The notes below the pieces were generated by a model. The model did not search any database, had not been told where the DNA came from, and saw only the letters and a program-made list of their open reading frames with translations. Shown one piece after another: positions 5,858-5,937 of a DNA stretch of 5,937 bases. A program made the translations under genes and the position numbers. This DNA is from Desulfurococcales archaeon ex4484_217_1 (lineage in GTDB: Archaea > Thermoproteota > Thermoprotei_A > EX4484-217-1): NCBI GenBank assembly GCA_002254745.1, contig NJED01000069.1, positions 1-5,937 of the forward strand, written 5' to 3'. The first letter of the stretch is position 1; the number at the start of each line of letters is the position of its first letter.

Positions 5858-5920
5858 ATGAATTACACTATTAACGACACTTATCCTGCTTTTAGAAATT
5901 TTGGGAAAAGAAAGAAATAA
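5858..5920 (+). CDS. Short 20-codon ORF with ribosome site after queT; may be a broken gene start
   Basis: ATG 5858 follows GAGAGGA (5844-5850) by 7 bases and reads MNYTINDTYPAFRNFGKRKK before TAA. The product matches nothing I recognise. The frame one base later (from 5862 to the window end) is open and reads TLLTTLILLLEILGKERNK, a hydrophobic helix followed by charges, as at the start of a membrane protein. A frame change after MNYT would join the two. Too little sequence remains to decide between a micro-ORF and the beginning of the next gene in the operon. Confidence 0.2.
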   Translation: MNYTINDTYPAFRNFGKRKK

Positions 5921-5937
5921 GTTACGTAAAATAATTC

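Noticed and set aside
1..5937. CRISPR array, tRNA, rRNA or insertion sequence
   Set aside because: No regularly spaced repeats, no cloverleaf-type sequence and no transposase or terminal repeats were seen; the only mobile element is the intein.
5800..5937. preQ1-type riboswitch linked to queT
   Set aside because: Nothing like a preQ1 aptamer lies before queT, whose upstream region is moaB coding sequence.

Overview
The window suggests an AT-rich hyperthermophilic archaeon, most likely a crenarchaeote (Thermoprotei, Desulfurococcales-like). The reasons are an archaeal NurA-HerA gene pair, a COG1964-type radical SAM protein of the tetraether lipid synthase (Tes) group, archaeal TATA boxes close to start codons, heavy use of AGA/AGG and ATA codons, and a LAGLIDADG intein. 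The lineage is inferred from gene content and protein style, not from a marker gene.

Minus strand, positions 1-1985: the 5' part of a Tes-like radical SAM gene, running off the left edge. No large open frame hides a second gene here; the unusual length comes from a complete 459-residue intein (189-1565). The intein is inserted exactly before the third cysteine of the radical SAM CxxxCxxC motif, so the active [4Fe-4S] site is only correctly assembled by protein splicing. A compound palindrome (978-1014) lies inside the intein.

Minus strand, 2141-4886: nurA followed by herA, the nuclease and hexameric translocase that process DNA ends in archaeal recombination. Both genes are abnormal. nurA is split into two frames that join into a normal-sized 350-residue NurA if ribosomes shift -1, and the join falls on a canonical slippery heptamer T TTA AAG. 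herA overlaps the nurA tail by ATGA, has a full N-terminal domain, Walker A and Walker B, and then stops shortly after Walker B, lacking the last part of the ATPase core. A short remnant-like frame follows the stop.

Plus strand, 4921-5853: a MoaB/Mog-type molybdopterin-binding protein gene whose 5' end needs a one-base frame change, overlapping a QueT-family membrane transporter gene. Only 34 bases separate the start points of nurA and moaB, so their promoters interleave. The last 84 bases hold a 20-codon ORF with a good ribosome binding site and an alternative open frame leaving the window.

Taken together the window joins lipid or Fe-S chemistry, DNA-end processing, cofactor synthesis and deazapurine uptake, with no sign of one shared pathway. 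What stands out is the intein at a catalytic cluster motif and the run of interrupted frames in nurA, herA and moaB. These could be recoding, gene decay or sequence error; the nurA case is the best candidate for recoding.
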